Below are positions 1-9,028 of a stretch of 64,000 bases of DNA, piece after piece. Under the pieces are notes generated by a model, which did not search any database, was not told the DNA's origin, and worked only from the letters and a program-made list of their open reading frames with translations. The stretch comes from Halopseudomonas pelagia CL-AP6 (GTDB taxonomy: Bacteria > Pseudomonadota > Gammaproteobacteria > Pseudomonadales > Pseudomonadaceae): contig NZ_AROI01000009.1 of assembly GCF_000410875.1 (NCBI RefSeq), positions 186,001-250,000 on the forward strand, read 5' to 3'. Both the position numbers and the translations under genes were made by a program. Within the stretch, counting starts at the first letter, position 1. Each line of letters starts with the position of its first letter.

Positions 1-1214
1 TTCGGTGTGGCAAAACCCTGCTGCTTGCAGGCTTCCCACAGCGCGTACAGATCGCTCTGGCGTACGTCAGCGAGTACCAGATTCTGCTGGTGGGTGACGC
101 GCAGCTCGCCAAAGCTGAAGCGGTCAGCCAGGTCGGCGGCGGCTTCCATCTGTTGGTCAGTGGCGTCGCCGGGCGCTACGGCAGTCGGCTTGAGTGACAG
201 GGTGACGGCGGCATAGCCGGGCACCTTGTGCGCCTGAATATTGCGCATGGCCCAGTTATTGAAGCCCTTTTCACTATTGCGCTTGGCCAGGTAGTCGGCA
301 TCATCGCCTTTGAACTGCTCGTAGGCAGGGGCGCTGAAGTGTTTGGCGACGCGGTGCAGTTCTTCCTGGGTCAGGGTGGCGGGGCCATCCTGGGTATGCG
401 CCCATTCGGCATTCACTTTCTCGGCAAATACTTCAGGGGTGAGCGCCTTGACCAAAATCTTGATCCGCGCTTTGTACTTGTTGTCTCGGCGGCCATAGCG
501 GTTATACACGCGCAGGATGGCATCCAGATACGTCAGCAGGTGCTGCCAGGGCAGGAAGGCATTGATCTCGCTGCCGACCATCGGCGTGCGGCCCAGGCCG
601 CCACCGACCAGCACGCGGAAGCCGACTTCGCCGGCGTCGTTCTTGACCACATTCAAGCCGATGTCATGCACGCCGATGGCCGCACGGTCTTCGGTCGCGC
701 CGTTAACGGCGATCTTGAATTTACGCGGCAGGAAGGCGAACTCCGGGTGGAAGGTCGACCATTGGCGGATGATTTCACACCAGGGGCGCGGGTCGACCAG
801 TTCGTCGGCGGCGACGCCGGCGAATTGGTCGGTAGTGGTGTTACGGATGCAATTGCCGCTGGTCTGGATGGCGTGCATCTGCACTTCGGCCAGGTGCGCG
901 AGTATGTCTGGCACATCTTCCAATGCTGGCCAGTTGAATTGCACGTTTTGACGGGTGCTGAAGTGCGCATAACCCTTGTCGTATTCACGAGCGATAAACG
1001 CCAGCTTACGCATCTGTTTGGACGATACCAGGCCATAGGGAATAGCGACGCGCAACATCGGCGCGTAGCGCTGCACGTAAAGGCCGTTTTGAAGACGCAA
1101 TGGCAGGAATTCGGGATCACTCAGTTCGCCTGCCAGGTAGCGGCGAGTCTGGTCGCGGAACTGCTTGACGCGGTCCTCAACGATCCGTTGGTCATATTCG
1201 TCGTAAATGTACAT
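1..1214 (-). CDS. cysI: Sulfite/nitrite reductase hemoprotein (CysI type), 3' end outside window
   Basis: Catalyses the six-electron reduction of sulfite to sulfide in cysteine biosynthesis, using siroheme and a 4Fe-4S cluster in the cytoplasm. The first 404 codons are visible. The N-terminus (MYIYDEYDQR, then QTRRYLAGEL and LRLQNGLYVQRYAPMLRVAIP) matches the Pseudomonas CysI family, with the ferredoxin-like half-domain signature HFSTRQNVQFNW and, near the window edge, the second half-domain LRVTHQQNLVL. Family members are about 550 residues, so the cluster-ligating cysteines lie beyond position 1. The ATG at 1214 gives the family's usual start; its ribosome binding site is weak. A substrate preference for sulfite rather than nitrite is inferred from family resemblance. 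Confidence 0.93.
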   Translation of the reverse strand, partial: MYIYDEYDQRIVEDRVKQFRDQTRRYLAGELSDPEFLPLRLQNGLYVQRYAPMLRVAIPYGLVSSKQMRKLAFIAREYDKGYAHFSTRQNVQFNWPALEDVPDILAHLAEVQMHAIQTSGNCIRNTTTDQFAGVAADELVDPRPWCEIIRQWSTFHPEFAFLPRKFKIAVNGATEDRAAIGVHDIGLNVVKNDAGEVGFRVLVGGGLGRTPMVGSEINAFLPWQHLLTYLDAILRVYNRYGRRDNKYKARIKILVKALTPEVFAEKVNAEWAHTQDGPATLTQEELHRVAKHFSAPAYEQFKGDDADYLAKRNSEKGFNNWAMRNIQAHKVPGYAAVTLSLKPTAVAPGDATDQQMEAAADLADRFSFGELRVTHQQNLVLADVRQSDLYALWEACKQQGFATP

Positions 1215-1486
1215 GCAGACAACCTGTCGATAGGAGTTCAGGCGGCGGGCCGGAGATGCGGGCGCGGGCCACCCGATTGGGCAACGTTGTAAGGGCGGAA
1301 AGATAGCAAATTTTCAATATGCACAAAAGGAATGTTTATCTATATGTTTATACTCAAAATACACATAGCTAGGCATCCATATCACCCATTCGTATTAAAG
1401 CGCTGTGCGGGGTTTGACACTCAGGTGCAGGCAGGCTTAACGTAGGTTTGTCTGAGCCCAAATAAAAATTAAAAGGATCGCACACC

Positions 1487-1606
1487 ATGAACGAACATGA
1501 CCTGCAGGAAACCTCAAACACCGACAGTCACCTTGATGCTTTTGCTGCCGTGGCGTTAATTCTGATAGCGGTCATTACCGCAGTGATCTGGGTGAGCAAT
1601 AGCTGA
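1487..1606 (+). CDS. Small single-pass membrane protein, 39 aa, unknown function
   Basis: Encodes a 39-residue protein with a polar, acidic N-terminal half (MNEHDLQETSNTDSHLD) and one hydrophobic helix (AFAAVALILIAVITAVIWV) ending in SNS. A good ribosome binding site (AAAAGGAT, about 1471-1478) lies 9 bases before the ATG, which is the main support that it is translated. It sits alone between the divergent cysI gene and the convergent DUF2970 gene. Topology is probably N-in, judged only from its length and charge. I do not recognise the family and infer no function. Confidence 0.6.
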   Translation: MNEHDLQETSNTDSHLDAFAAVALILIAVITAVIWVSNS

Positions 1607-1723
1607 TTGCCCCCCCGCTGTGCGGTTATGCCGGTTAGGCCTTGCCCATCACTTGACGCGCTAACTCTGCCGCTTGTTCATGACTCGTTGGCGGCTTGCG
1701 CTATGCAGCTCGCCAGCGACGTG

Positions 1724-1972
1724 TCAGATACCTGCCAAGTGCAGTACTGTTTTGACTACCCCGAAGATAATCAATATAAACAGTAGCGTGAACGCGATAC
1801 CTGCGGCGATAAAGTGTGAGGGCTTGCCTTTGCTGAAGTCGCGTTCGCGGGCCTTGTTGCTTTGCACGCCAAGCGCTGCCGCCAGTACGCTGGACAGGGT
1901 TTCTTTCAGGCTCATGTGCTCCGGTGCTTCCTGCTTTTCCGGCGCTTCCGGCTTTTGCGGTTCGCTCATCAT
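1724..1972 (-). CDS. DUF2970 family small membrane protein
   Basis: An 82-residue protein with a Pro/Glu/Lys-rich N-terminus, then the DUF2970 signature (SLKETLSSVLAAALGVQSNK, followed by RERDF and GKPSHFIAAG) and one C-terminal transmembrane helix (FTLLFILIIFGVVKTVL). Members are found across beta- and gammaproteobacteria, with no defined function known to me. The start could be the ATG at 1972 or the next codon at 1969; a GAGG lies just upstream. It lies 96 bp downstream of the MATE gene on the same strand and may be read from the metH side. The family call rests on remembered motif resemblance. Confidence 0.75.
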   Translation of the reverse strand: MMSEPQKPEAPEKQEAPEHMSLKETLSSVLAAALGVQSNKARERDFSKGKPSHFIAAGIAFTLLFILIIFGVVKTVLHLAGI

Positions 1973-2068
1973 TGCCTCATTATTGTGCGTTGTGTTGTAC
2001 GCATAATGGCACAGGGCGGCAGCCGGTCAAGCGCTCGTGCCATTGAGTCCTTTTGGTTGAGCAGGACT

Positions 2069-3403
2069 TCAGATACGGATGTTCGCCCAGCTGCGCCGAT
2101 GCCACATAATGCCCAGGATGATTGATGTCATTGTGCGGTAGCCACTTTGCATTAGCCAAATCAGCAATAATCCGCCGCCCATGACCGGACCCGCCAGATA
2201 CGCCAGCGGCAGAAAAATCAGCCATTGGCTGCCCATATTGACCAGCATGACGGTGCGGCTGGCTCCGGCGCCGAGCAGCGCTTGGGTCAGCACCAGAGCG
2301 GTAGCGTCCAGGGTCATGCCAATGCCGGTAATACGTAAAGGCCACTCGCCAAGCGCCAGCAGTTGTTGATCCTGAGTAAATAAACCCAGAATGAACTCGG
2401 GCGCCAGCCAGAACGGCAGGCCCATGATAAACAGCGTGCAGATAGCCACGCGCACCACATCCCAGCCCCAGCGATAGGCCTCCTCGGGTTTGTCGGCGCC
2501 CAGGCTATGGCTGACCAGCGTGGTAGCTGCCATGCCCAGCCCCACGCCCGGCAGGATCAGGAATAGGGCCAAATTGATCAGCACGTGGGCGATGGCCAGT
2601 TCAGGGGTGCCGATCTGCGCGATGATCCAGAACAGCGTGGCGACGCCAGTGGCGAAGAAAAATTGCTGGAGGGAGTTGGGTAGTGACAGGCGCAACATCG
2701 ATTGCAGGCTGCGTGCGCGGGGGCGAATGCGCAAAAAGCCATGCTGGCCGCCCCTGTGCCAGGTCAGGATCAGGTACATGGCGGTGCCGGCGAACATCGC
2801 CAGGCAGGTGCCGAGTCCAGCGCCTTCGGCACCCAGCTCTGGCATGCCCAGACGGCCAAAAATAAGCCCATAACTGAGGGTAACGTTCAGCAGGTGCATG
2901 GCAACCAGTATCTGCAGATACCGCCCGGTCTGGCGGATACCGTTCCAATAGCCGCGAAACGCGAAGTTGGCCCCCACGGCGAAAATAGCCAGGCTGCGCC
3001 ACTGGAAATAGTCGGTGCCTATGCCTACTACGGCCGGGTCTGCAGAGAGAAAGGTGATGATGTGCTCGGCATTGAACCAACATAACAGTGTCAGCGGTAC
3101 GGCCAGGACGCCGGCAATCAGCAGGCCGGCATTCAACGGCGCGGCTAACTCGGCGATGTTGCCTTCACCGCGCCGACGGGCGACCATCGCCTGCACACCC
3201 GCCCCCAGACCCATCAGTAGAGCAATGGCGACAAAGTTGGCGTAGCTGCCCAGCCCAACCCCGGCCAGCGCCTCGCTACCGAGGCTGCCGACCATGGCCG
3301 CATCGACCAGGTTCAGCAGGCTTTGGCTGAGCATGCCGCCGATAATCGGCAGGCCCAGCCAGACGATGGTGTTTAGCCGCTCGCGGTTGGGCAGGATCGA
3401 CAT
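2069..3403 (-). CDS. MATE family multidrug/sodium antiporter
   Basis: A 444-residue inner-membrane exporter of the multi-antimicrobial extrusion (NorM/DinF-like) family, which swaps cationic compounds for Na+ or H+. The sequence shows about twelve hydrophobic segments and the MATE opening LGLPIIGGMLSQSLLNLVD followed by AAMVGSLGSEALAGVGLG. A repeated half appears near LRLSLPNSLQQFFFATGVATLFWIIAQ, where family members have the second MatE domain. The start codon lies 7 bp after the metH stop, so the two are almost certainly co-transcribed. The substrate cannot be read from sequence; the pairing with metH does not by itself imply a methionine-related cargo. Confidence 0.9.
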   Translation of the reverse strand: MSILPNRERLNTIVWLGLPIIGGMLSQSLLNLVDAAMVGSLGSEALAGVGLGSYANFVAIALLMGLGAGVQAMVARRRGEGNIAELAAPLNAGLLIAGVLAVPLTLLCWFNAEHIITFLSADPAVVGIGTDYFQWRSLAIFAVGANFAFRGYWNGIRQTGRYLQILVAMHLLNVTLSYGLIFGRLGMPELGAEGAGLGTCLAMFAGTAMYLILTWHRGGQHGFLRIRPRARSLQSMLRLSLPNSLQQFFFATGVATLFWIIAQIGTPELAIAHVLINLALFLILPGVGLGMAATTLVSHSLGADKPEEAYRWGWDVVRVAICTLFIMGLPFWLAPEFILGLFTQDQQLLALGEWPLRITGIGMTLDATALVLTQALLGAGASRTVMLVNMGSQWLIFLPLAYLAGPVMGGGLLLIWLMQSGYRTMTSIILGIMWHRRSWANIRI

Positions 3404-3410
3404 CGACGGC

Positions 3411-6400
3411 TCAGTTATCGTAGGACAGGTTCGGCGACAACCAACGCTCGGTAATGCGCAACTCCTGACCCTTGCGCTGGTTATAGGATTCGACCTGATC
3501 CTTGGTTATCTTGCCGACGGCAAAGTAGCGCGCATCAGGGTGTGAGAAGTACCAGCCACTGACGGCTGCCGTGGGGAACATCGCAAAGCTCTCGGTCAGC
3601 GTCACGCCGCAGGACTGTTCAGGATCAAGCAGGCTGAACAGCGTTTCCTTCTCGGTATGATCAGGGCAGGCCGGGTAGCCCGGGGCAGGGCGGATACCCT
3701 GGTATTTCTCCTTGATCAGCTCGTCATTTTCCAACTGCTCGTCACTGACATAGCCCCAGTAGCGGGTCCGCACTTCGCGGTGCAGCCATTCGGCACAGGC
3801 CTCGGCCAGGCGGTCGGCCAGGGCCTTGACCATAATGGCGTTGTAATCGTCATCCTTGCCTTCGTATTCCTTGGCCAGTTCTTCAGCGCCAATGCCGGCA
3901 GTACAGATAAAGCCGCCAATATAGTCTCGCTTGCCAGAGTCGGCTGGCGCCACGTAGTCAGCCAGGCTCTGGCTCGGCTTGTTGTCCGGCTTGATGCCCT
4001 GCTGCCGCAGATGGTGCAGGGTGGCGATAGGCTGGTCCTGCTCGTCGTAGAGTGCGATGTCGTCATCGTTGACCTGATTGGCGGGCCAGAAGCCCAATAC
4101 CGCTTTGGCGCTGATCAGTCGCTCATCGATCATGTGCTTGAGCATCGCTTGCGCATCCGCAAACAGGTTTCTGGCAGCCTCACCGACCACCTCATCTTCG
4201 AAAATGCGCGGGTATTTGCCGGCCAGGTCCCAGGAGATAAAGAAGGGCGTCCAGTCGATATACTCGGCCAACGTCGCCAGATCGATATTCTCCAGCGTTT
4301 TGGTGCCGGTAAAAGTCGGCGCGGGCGGCTGATAGTTGTCCCAATCCAATTGCAGTTTGCTGGCCTTGGCTTGCTCATAGCTCAGATATTGGGTGCGGGC
4401 ACTGCGGTTGGCCGTGCGCTCGCGCACCACTTCGTAATCCGCGCGAATGTTGGCGATGTAATCCGGCTTGATTTCTTTGGATAGCAGGCTTGTAGCGACA
4501 CCCACAGCGCGTGACGCGTCAGTCACGTAGATCACTGCATCATTCTTGTAATGCGGTTCGATCTTCACCGCTGTGTGCGCTTTGGAGGTCGTCGCGCCAC
4601 CAATCATCAGCGGCAGGGTAAAGCCCTGGCGCTGCATTTCCTTGGCGACGTGGACCATTTCATCCAGCGACGGGGTGATCAGGCCAGATAGGCCGATGAT
4701 GTCGCACTTTTCCTCAATGGCGGTTTTGAGGATCTTGTCTGCCGGCACCATCACGCCCATATCGACCACGTCATAGCCGTTACAGCCGAGCACCACGCCG
4801 ACAATGTTCTTGCCGATATCGTGCACGTCGCCTTTGACCGTGGCCATGAGGATCTTGCCCTTGGCTTCGGGCTTGTCGCCTTTTTCCAATTCGATAAAGG
4901 GAATCAGGTGGGCAACCGCCTGCTTCATCACGCGGGCGGATTTGACCACCTGGGGCAGGAACATCTTGCCGGCGCCAAACAGGTCGCCAACGATATTCAT
5001 GCCGGCCATCAATGGGCCTTCGATCACTTCGATCGGGCGGGTGCACTGCTGACGCGCTTCTTCGGTATCCTCAAGAATAAAGGCGGTGATGCCCTTGACC
5101 AGCGAATGCTCTAGGCGTTTGTTCACGTTCCAGCCGCGCCACTCTTCGCTCTCGGCTTCCTTGACACTGCCATCGCCCTTGTACTCATCGGCTACGGCCA
5201 GCAGCGCGTCAGTGCCGCCGGGGGTACGGTTGAGCACCACGTCTTCGACGATGTCGCGCAGCTTCTTGGGGATCTCGTCGTAGATTTCCAGCTGACCGGC
5301 GTTGACGATGCCCATGCTCAGGCCATTGCGAATCGCATGCAGCAGAAATACCGAGTGAATCGCCTCGCGCACCGGATTGTTACCACGGAACGAGAAGGAC
5401 ACGTTGGACACTCCGCCTGAGGTCAGTGCATAGGGCAGCTCGTCACGGATATAGGCGCAGGCCTCGATAAAATCGACGGCGTAGTTGTTGTGCTCTTCGA
5501 TACCGGTGGCGATGGCGAAGATGTTGGGGTCGAAGATGATGTCTTCTGGCGGAAAACCGACTTCGTTAACCAGGATGTCGTAGGAGCGCTTGCAGATCTC
5601 GCGTTTGCGCGCCGCTGTATCCGCCTGGCCCTGCTCGTCAAAGGCCATGACTACCACGGCTGCACCGTAGCGTTGGCACAGGCGCGCCTGTTGTTTGAAC
5701 TGCTCGACGCCTTCCTTCATGGAGATCGAGTTGACGATGCCTTTACCCTGGATGCACTTGAGACCAGCCTCGATCACTTCCCATTTGGAAGAGTCGATCA
5801 TGATCGGCACGCGGGAGATATCCGGCTCGCCGGCAATCAGATTAAGGAAGGTGACCATCGCCTTCTTTGAATCCAGCATGCCCTCATCCATATTGATATC
5901 GATGATTTGCGCGCCTGACTCGACCTGCTGTAGCGCCACTTCCAGCGCTTCGGTGTAGTTATCTTCACGGATTAGTCGGGCAAAGCGGGCAGAACCGGTA
6001 ATGTTGGTGCGCTCGCCGACGTTGACGAACAGTGAGCTGCGGTCAATCGTGAACGGCTCCAGGCCGGACAGCCGGCAGGCCTTGGGGATGTCTGGAATCG
6101 CACGCGGCGGGTACTTGGCTACCGCTTTGGCGATCGCTTGAATGTGCGCCGGGGTGGTGCCACAGCAGCCGCCGACAATGTTCAGAAAGCCTGCCTGGGC
6201 AAACTCTTCAATGATCGCCGCCGTTTCTTCGGGCATTTCATCGTATTCGCCGAACTCGTTTGGCAGGCCGGCATTCGGATGGGCGGATATATGTGTAGCA
6301 GCCTTGTCAGACAGTTCTTCCAGATAAGGGCGCAACTCTCTGGCGCCCAGCGCGCAGTTCAAGCCCACGGAGATGGGTTTGGCATGGCATACCGAGTTCC

Positions 6401-7139
6401 AGAAGGCTTCGGTAGTTTGCCCGGACAGCGTACGGCCGGAGGCGTCGGTGATGGTGCCGGAGATCATGATCGGCAGTTCCACGCCTAACTGTTCGAACAC
6501 GTCTTGCACGGCGAAGATCGCCGCTTTGGCGTTCAGCGTGTCGAAAATAGTTTCAATCAGAATCAGATCCGCGCCGCCCTCGATCAGACCCTTGGTCGAG
6601 CTGATATAGTCGGCGACCAGCCCATCGAAAGTGATATTGCGATAGCCTGGGTTATTCACGTCGGGAGACAGCGAGCAGGTGCGGCTGGTCGGCCCCAGTA
6701 CGCCGGCGACAAAGCGCGGGCGGTCGGGGGTTTCAGCGGTTTTTTCATCGCATACGCGACGGGCCAGGCGCGCGCCTTCCAGGTTCAGCTCATAGGCCAG
6801 GTCCTGCATGCCATAGTCGGCCTGCGACACACTGGTGGAGTTGAAGGTGTTGGTTTCAATAATGTCTGCGCCCGCGTCCAGATAGGCTTTTTCCATGGCC
6901 GCAATCGCGTCTGGCTGGGTCAGTACCAGCAGGTCGTTATTGCCCTTGAGATCTGACGGCCAATCGACAAAGCGCTCGCCACGAAAGTCGCTTTCTTCGA
7001 ACTTGTAGCTCTGAATCATCGTGCCCATGCCGCCATCGAGAATCAGGATGCGTTCGCGCAGGGCACTATTCAGGGCGTTCAGGCGGGCGTTGCGGCCAGA
7101 TTTTTGATCAGGCTCTTGTTCAGACTTTCGGACAGACAT
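3411..7139 (-). CDS. metH: Cobalamin-dependent methionine synthase
   Basis: Transfers a methyl group from methyltetrahydrofolate to homocysteine through cobalamin, in the cytoplasm. All four modules are present over 1242 residues: a homocysteine domain ([11 protein letters not shown] near the N-terminus, zinc ligands in GLNCALGA and GGCCGTTP), a pterin domain ([14 protein letters not shown]), a cobalamin domain with the DVHDIG histidine motif near residue 780, and the C-terminal reactivation domain ([15 protein letters not shown]). The ATG at 7139 is chosen because a GGAG precedes it; an upstream GTG at 7175 would add 12 residues unlike the family. No cobalamin riboswitch was seen in the leader. 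It lies 7 bp upstream of the MATE gene. Confidence 0.98.
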   Translation of the reverse strand: MSVRKSEQEPDQKSGRNARLNALNSALRERILILDGGMGTMIQSYKFEESDFRGERFVDWPSDLKGNNDLLVLTQPDAIAAMEKAYLDAGADIIETNTFNSTSVSQADYGMQDLAYELNLEGARLARRVCDEKTAETPDRPRFVAGVLGPTSRTCSLSPDVNNPGYRNITFDGLVADYISSTKGLIEGGADLILIETIFDTLNAKAAIFAVQDVFEQLGVELPIMISGTITDASGRTLSGQTTEAFWNSVCHAKPISVGLNCALGARELRPYLEELSDKAATHISAHPNAGLPNEFGEYDEMPEETAAIIEEFAQAGFLNIVGGCCGTTPAHIQAIAKAVAKYPPRAIPDIPKACRLSGLEPFTIDRSSLFVNVGERTNITGSARFARLIREDNYTEALEVALQQVESGAQIIDINMDEGMLDSKKAMVTFLNLIAGEPDISRVPIMIDSSKWEVIEAGLKCIQGKGIVNSISMKEGVEQFKQQARLCQRYGAAVVVMAFDEQGQADTAARKREICKRSYDILVNEVGFPPEDIIFDPNIFAIATGIEEHNNYAVDFIEACAYIRDELPYALTSGGVSNVSFSFRGNNPVREAIHSVFLLHAIRNGLSMGIVNAGQLEIYDEIPKKLRDIVEDVVLNRTPGGTDALLAVADEYKGDGSVKEAESEEWRGWNVNKRLEHSLVKGITAFILEDTEEARQQCTRPIEVIEGPLMAGMNIVGDLFGAGKMFLPQVVKSARVMKQAVAHLIPFIELEKGDKPEAKGKILMATVKGDVHDIGKNIVGVVLGCNGYDVVDMGVMVPADKILKTAIEEKCDIIGLSGLITPSLDEMVHVAKEMQRQGFTLPLMIGGATTSKAHTAVKIEPHYKNDAVIYVTDASRAVGVATSLLSKEIKPDYIANIRADYEVVRERTANRSARTQYLSYEQAKASKLQLDWDNYQPPAPTFTGTKTLENIDLATLAEYIDWTPFFISWDLAGKYPRIFEDEVVGEAARNLFADAQAMLKHMIDERLISAKAVLGFWPANQVNDDDIALYDEQDQPIATLHHLRQQGIKPDNKPSQSLADYVAPADSGKRDYIGGFICTAGIGAEELAKEYEGKDDDYNAIMVKALADRLAEACAEWLHREVRTRYWGYVSDEQLENDELIKEKYQGIRPAPGYPACPDHTEKETLFSLLDPEQSCGVTLTESFAMFPTAAVSGWYFSHPDARYFAVGKITKDQVESYNQRKGQELRITERWLSPNLSYDN

Positions 7140-7362
7140 GAATGCTCCGGACTCTATGACACACGGGTAAGACACACGGAAAAGCCCGCCATTCTAGCAG
7201 ATGCGCAGCGCACACTGAACGCTGAGCGTATGGCTATCTGTAAGTAGTGTTGTAAACATAGCTTTGAATGCAGGAAATAACCTAGTAGAAAGGTAGGACT
7301 TTATTCGGCGGGTGCAATCCCGTACACTAGCGGCATTAAAGTCATTGCGCACGAGGCAATTC

Positions 7363-7947
7363 ATGGCAGGCATTTTGTTGACAACCGCGGCACAGGACTA
7401 TTTGGCCGAGCTGCTTTCCAAGCAGGATACCGATGGCATAGGCATTCGCGTTTTTATTACGCAACCGGGTACCCCCTATGCTGAAACCTGTATTGCCTAC
7501 TGCAAGCCAGGTGAAGAGAAGCCCGAAGACCGTATGATTCCGCTAGAGCCGTTTAATGTCTGGCTGGATGCGGTCAGTGAGCCGTTTCTCGAAGATGCGG
7601 TAGTGGACTATGCGACCGATCGCATGGGCGGCCAATTGACCATCAAGGCACCTAACGCCAAGGTACCGATGGTTAACGCCGATAGCCCGCTGAATGAACG
7701 CATCAACTACCTGTTACAAACTGAAATCAACCCCGGGCTGGCCAGTCATGGTGGTGAAGTCAAATTGATCGACGTAGTGGAAGACGGCGTGGCTATCCTG
7801 CAATTTGGCGGTGGCTGCCAGGGTTGTGGCATGGTCGATGTCACCCTGAAAGAGGGCATCGAGAAAACCATGGTCGAGCGGATTCCGGAAATTACCGCCG
7901 TGCGTGATGTGACTGACCACACTGTGAAAGAAAACGCCTACTACTGA
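7363..7947 (+). CDS. nfuA: Fe-S biogenesis protein NfuA
   Basis: Carries and delivers 4Fe-4S clusters to apoproteins, with a role under oxidative stress and iron limitation. At 194 residues it has an A-type-like N-terminal domain ([19 protein letters not shown]) that lacks the cluster-binding cysteines of true A-type carriers, and a C-terminal Nfu domain with the CxxC motif GGGCQGCGM (Cys152 and Cys155), which binds the cluster at a dimer interface. The ATG at 7363 has GAGG upstream and gives the P. aeruginosa length; a GTG at 7312 would add 17 unconserved residues. It is divergent from metH, with 223 bp between their start codons. Confidence 0.97.
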   Translation: MAGILLTTAAQDYLAELLSKQDTDGIGIRVFITQPGTPYAETCIAYCKPGEEKPEDRMIPLEPFNVWLDAVSEPFLEDAVVDYATDRMGGQLTIKAPNAKVPMVNADSPLNERINYLLQTEINPGLASHGGEVKLIDVVEDGVAILQFGGGCQGCGMVDVTLKEGIEKTMVERIPEITAVRDVTDHTVKENAYY

Positions 7948-8077
7948 GCCCGGCTAATAAATCCGGCCATTAAATACAATGCAGCCCTTCAGAATCTACT
8001 GGGATGGCAGATAACCTTGGACTAGGCGAGAAGTCTGGGTTAGAAATCAATCTGCCATTTCAACTGCGAGGCTTTCC

Positions 8078-9010
8078 ATGGCTGGAGTTCTGGATACCGT
8101 CAACCAACGAACGCGTCTGGTCGGTGAAAACCGGTTGGAGATTCTGTTGTTCAGGTTGGCCGGTCAGCAGCTATTTGCCCTTAACGTGTTCAAGATCCGT
8201 GAAGTATTGCAGCTGCCCAGGCTGACGCAGCTGCCCCAACGTGCTCCGCATGTGGCTGGCGTGATCCATTTGCGTGGCCAGACCCTGCCGGTCATCGACC
8301 TTTCTGGTGCGATCGGTATGCGTCCGCAACAGGCCTTGCCGGACAGCACTATTATTATCACCGAATACAATCGCTCGGTTCAGGCGTTTCTGGTCGGTGG
8401 TGTTGACCGCATCATGAATCTTAATTGGGACTCCGTGCAGCCGCCGCCGCGTGGGGCAGGGCGCACGCATTATCTGACCGCTATTACTCGTCTGGATGAT
8501 CAGCGTCTGGTGGAAATCATCGACGTAGAGAAGGTATTGGCGGAGATAGTGCCGTTCAACGCCAAAGTCAGCGAAGGCTTGCTGGATGACGAGCTGTTGA
8601 GCAAGGCGCGTGGCCGCGAAGTGCTGCTGGTGGATGATTCGCCAACGGGTATCAACCAACTGCGCGAGACCCTTTCACAGTTGGATCTTAAAATGCACGT
8701 GGCTACCGATGGCTTGCGTGCGCTGCGCCAGTTGCAGGCCTGGGCGGATGAAGACGAGAATATCGCCCAGCGGCTTTTGATGGTGATTACCGATGCAGAA
8801 ATGCCCGAGATGGATGGCTATCGCTTGACCTCGGAAATTCGCAAGGACCCGCGTCTGAAAGACCTGTACGTGGTGCTGCATACTTCGCTGTCGGGTAACT
8901 TCAACAAGGCCATGGTCGAGAAAGTCGGCTGTGACGGCTTTCTCTCCAAGTTCCAGCCCGATCAACTGGTCGAGGTGGTCCGCGAGCGCCTGAGGCTACT
9001 GGACGAGTAG
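8078..9010 (+). CDS. cheV: Chemotaxis adaptor/receiver protein CheV
   Basis: A 310-residue fusion of a CheW-like adaptor domain (residues about 20-165) and a response-regulator receiver (about 181-308). CheV links chemoreceptors to the histidine kinase CheA and can act as a phosphate sink for adaptation. The receiver keeps the acidic pair Asp186-Asp187, the phosphoacceptor Asp239 in VITDAEMPEMDG, and Lys291. A GAGG precedes the ATG. No other chemotaxis gene lies in the window, so its receptor partner is elsewhere. It is convergent with slt, only 18 bp apart, with no obvious terminator between them. Confidence 0.94.
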   Translation: MAGVLDTVNQRTRLVGENRLEILLFRLAGQQLFALNVFKIREVLQLPRLTQLPQRAPHVAGVIHLRGQTLPVIDLSGAIGMRPQQALPDSTIIITEYNRSVQAFLVGGVDRIMNLNWDSVQPPPRGAGRTHYLTAITRLDDQRLVEIIDVEKVLAEIVPFNAKVSEGLLDDELLSKARGREVLLVDDSPTGINQLRETLSQLDLKMHVATDGLRALRQLQAWADEDENIAQRLLMVITDAEMPEMDGYRLTSEIRKDPRLKDLYVVLHTSLSGNFNKAMVEKVGCDGFLSKFQPDQLVEVVRERLRLLDE

Positions 9011-9028
9011 CCCCGGGCCATATGAGCG

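Noticed and set aside
228-1292. 354-codon open frame on the plus strand at the window start
   Set aside because: It is the reverse of cysI, whose real frame runs off the window edge.
1623-1690. Minus-strand frame reading RKPPTSHEQAAELARQVMGKA
   Set aside because: Looks protein-like but is only 21 codons after an in-frame stop, without a start codon; possibly a remnant, but not supportable.
7140-7362. Cobalamin riboswitch upstream of metH
   Set aside because: No B12-box-like sequence or extended structure could be seen in the 223 bp between metH and nfuA.
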